Below are positions 5,611-5,927 of a DNA stretch of 5,927 nucleotides, in pieces. The stretch lies in NCBI GenBank assembly GCA_949298665.1, contig CASFXO010000049.1, forward strand, positions 1 to 5,927, written 5' to 3'. Under the pieces are notes generated by a model. The model worked only from the letters and a program-made list of their open reading frames with translations, searched no databases and was not told the DNA's origin. The first letter of the stretch is position 1. Every line of letters starts with the position of its first letter. This DNA comes from an uncultured Lentisphaeria bacterium (GTDB taxonomy: Bacteria > Verrucomicrobiota > Lentisphaeria > Victivallales > Victivallaceae). A program made the translations under genes and the position numbers.

Positions 5611-5927
5611 CTGCGGAGCACCTGCAGATTATAGCGGATCCGTTCGTCACCCGGGCGGAGTTTCAAGGCCTCGCTCCATTCCCGCAAGGCACGTTCATCA
5701 TCACCGGTCAGGCGCCCGAGCAGTCCCGAGGCGAAATGCAGTTCCGCCGGATTGCCCCAGCGCCGACGCAGCTGTATTTCCAGCAACCGACAGGCCCGGT
5801 CGCGCGCCCGCAGGCGCAGCAATGCTTCCACCGCCACGGCACAGGAAGCGGGTAGAAAAGTCTCACCATTGTACAGGGAAAACGCGGTTTCGGATTCCAG
5901 CAGCGGCAGGAGAAAATTCAACGCGGT
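5592..5927 (-). CDS. C-terminal part of a TPR-repeat protein
   Basis: The last 111 residues are visible; the frame is open at the right window edge, so the true start lies outside. A TTG at 5921 is in frame but has no reason to be the start. The clearest tetratricopeptide repeat covers residues 61-94 of the visible part (ASGLLGRLTGDDERALREW, then EALKLRP), with the small, large and Pro positions typical of the 34-residue helix-turn-helix unit. A more degenerate repeat precedes it (about 27-60). TPR units mediate protein-protein contacts, so the function cannot be read from this. I see no membrane segment in the visible part. The gene ends inside the 3' end of queH (19-base overlap, opposite strands). 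Confidence 0.75.
   Translation of the reverse strand, partial: TALNFLLPLLESETAFSLYNGETFLPASCAVAVEALLRLRARDRACRLLEIQLRRRWGNPAELHFASGLLGRLTGDDERALREWSEALKLRPGDERIRYNLQVLRSQRPAN

Overview
The window is a GC-rich bacterial chromosomal segment (well above half G+C by eye), densely coded. It holds four complete genes and two genes cut by the window edges. I see no phage, insertion sequence, CRISPR array, tRNA or rRNA. A QueH-type enzyme, a long RlhA-like U32 protein and a MoxR ATPase together fit an anaerobic, possibly gut-associated bacterium. The style (GC-rich, Arg/Ala-rich proteins, an unusual OppB-type permease) made me think of the PVC group, for instance Lentisphaerota, but that is an impression and not a demonstrated assignment.

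Layout. On the minus strand, read from right to left, four genes follow one another in what looks like one transcription unit: an OppB/DppB-type ABC permease (4888 to 3620), a U32/DUF3656 protein (3559 to 1334), a MoxR AAA+ ATPase (1306 to 374), and an edge-truncated gene (354 to 1). The spacings are 60, 27 and 19 bases and I see no terminator between them. The truncated gene keeps the strand skeleton of a calcineurin-like metallophosphoesterase but none of the usual metal ligands. Divergent from this block, on the plus strand, is a QueH-type epoxyqueuosine reductase (5014 to 5610). A TPR-repeat protein gene enters from the right edge on the minus strand and ends at 5592, overlapping the queH 3' end tail-to-tail by 19 bases.

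Regulation. The 125-base gap 4889-5013 holds a plausible promoter in each direction. The minus-strand promoter lies inside the longest possible permease reading frame. With a good Shine-Dalgarno at 4893-4898, it places the real permease start at 4888 and not at the upstream GTG at 4990. The plus-strand promoter sits so close to queH that its transcript would be almost leaderless.

How the genes fit together. Two genes point to RNA modification: QueH makes queuosine at tRNA position 34, and RlhA-like U32 proteins hydroxylate 23S rRNA. The permease has neither its usual OppC partner nor ATPases or a binding protein beside it, and MoxR has no DUF58 or VWA gene directly after it. The block therefore looks like a non-standard association. 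The most notable points are the roughly 100-residue extracytoplasmic insert in the permease and the ligand-less phosphoesterase-like protein placed immediately after moxR.
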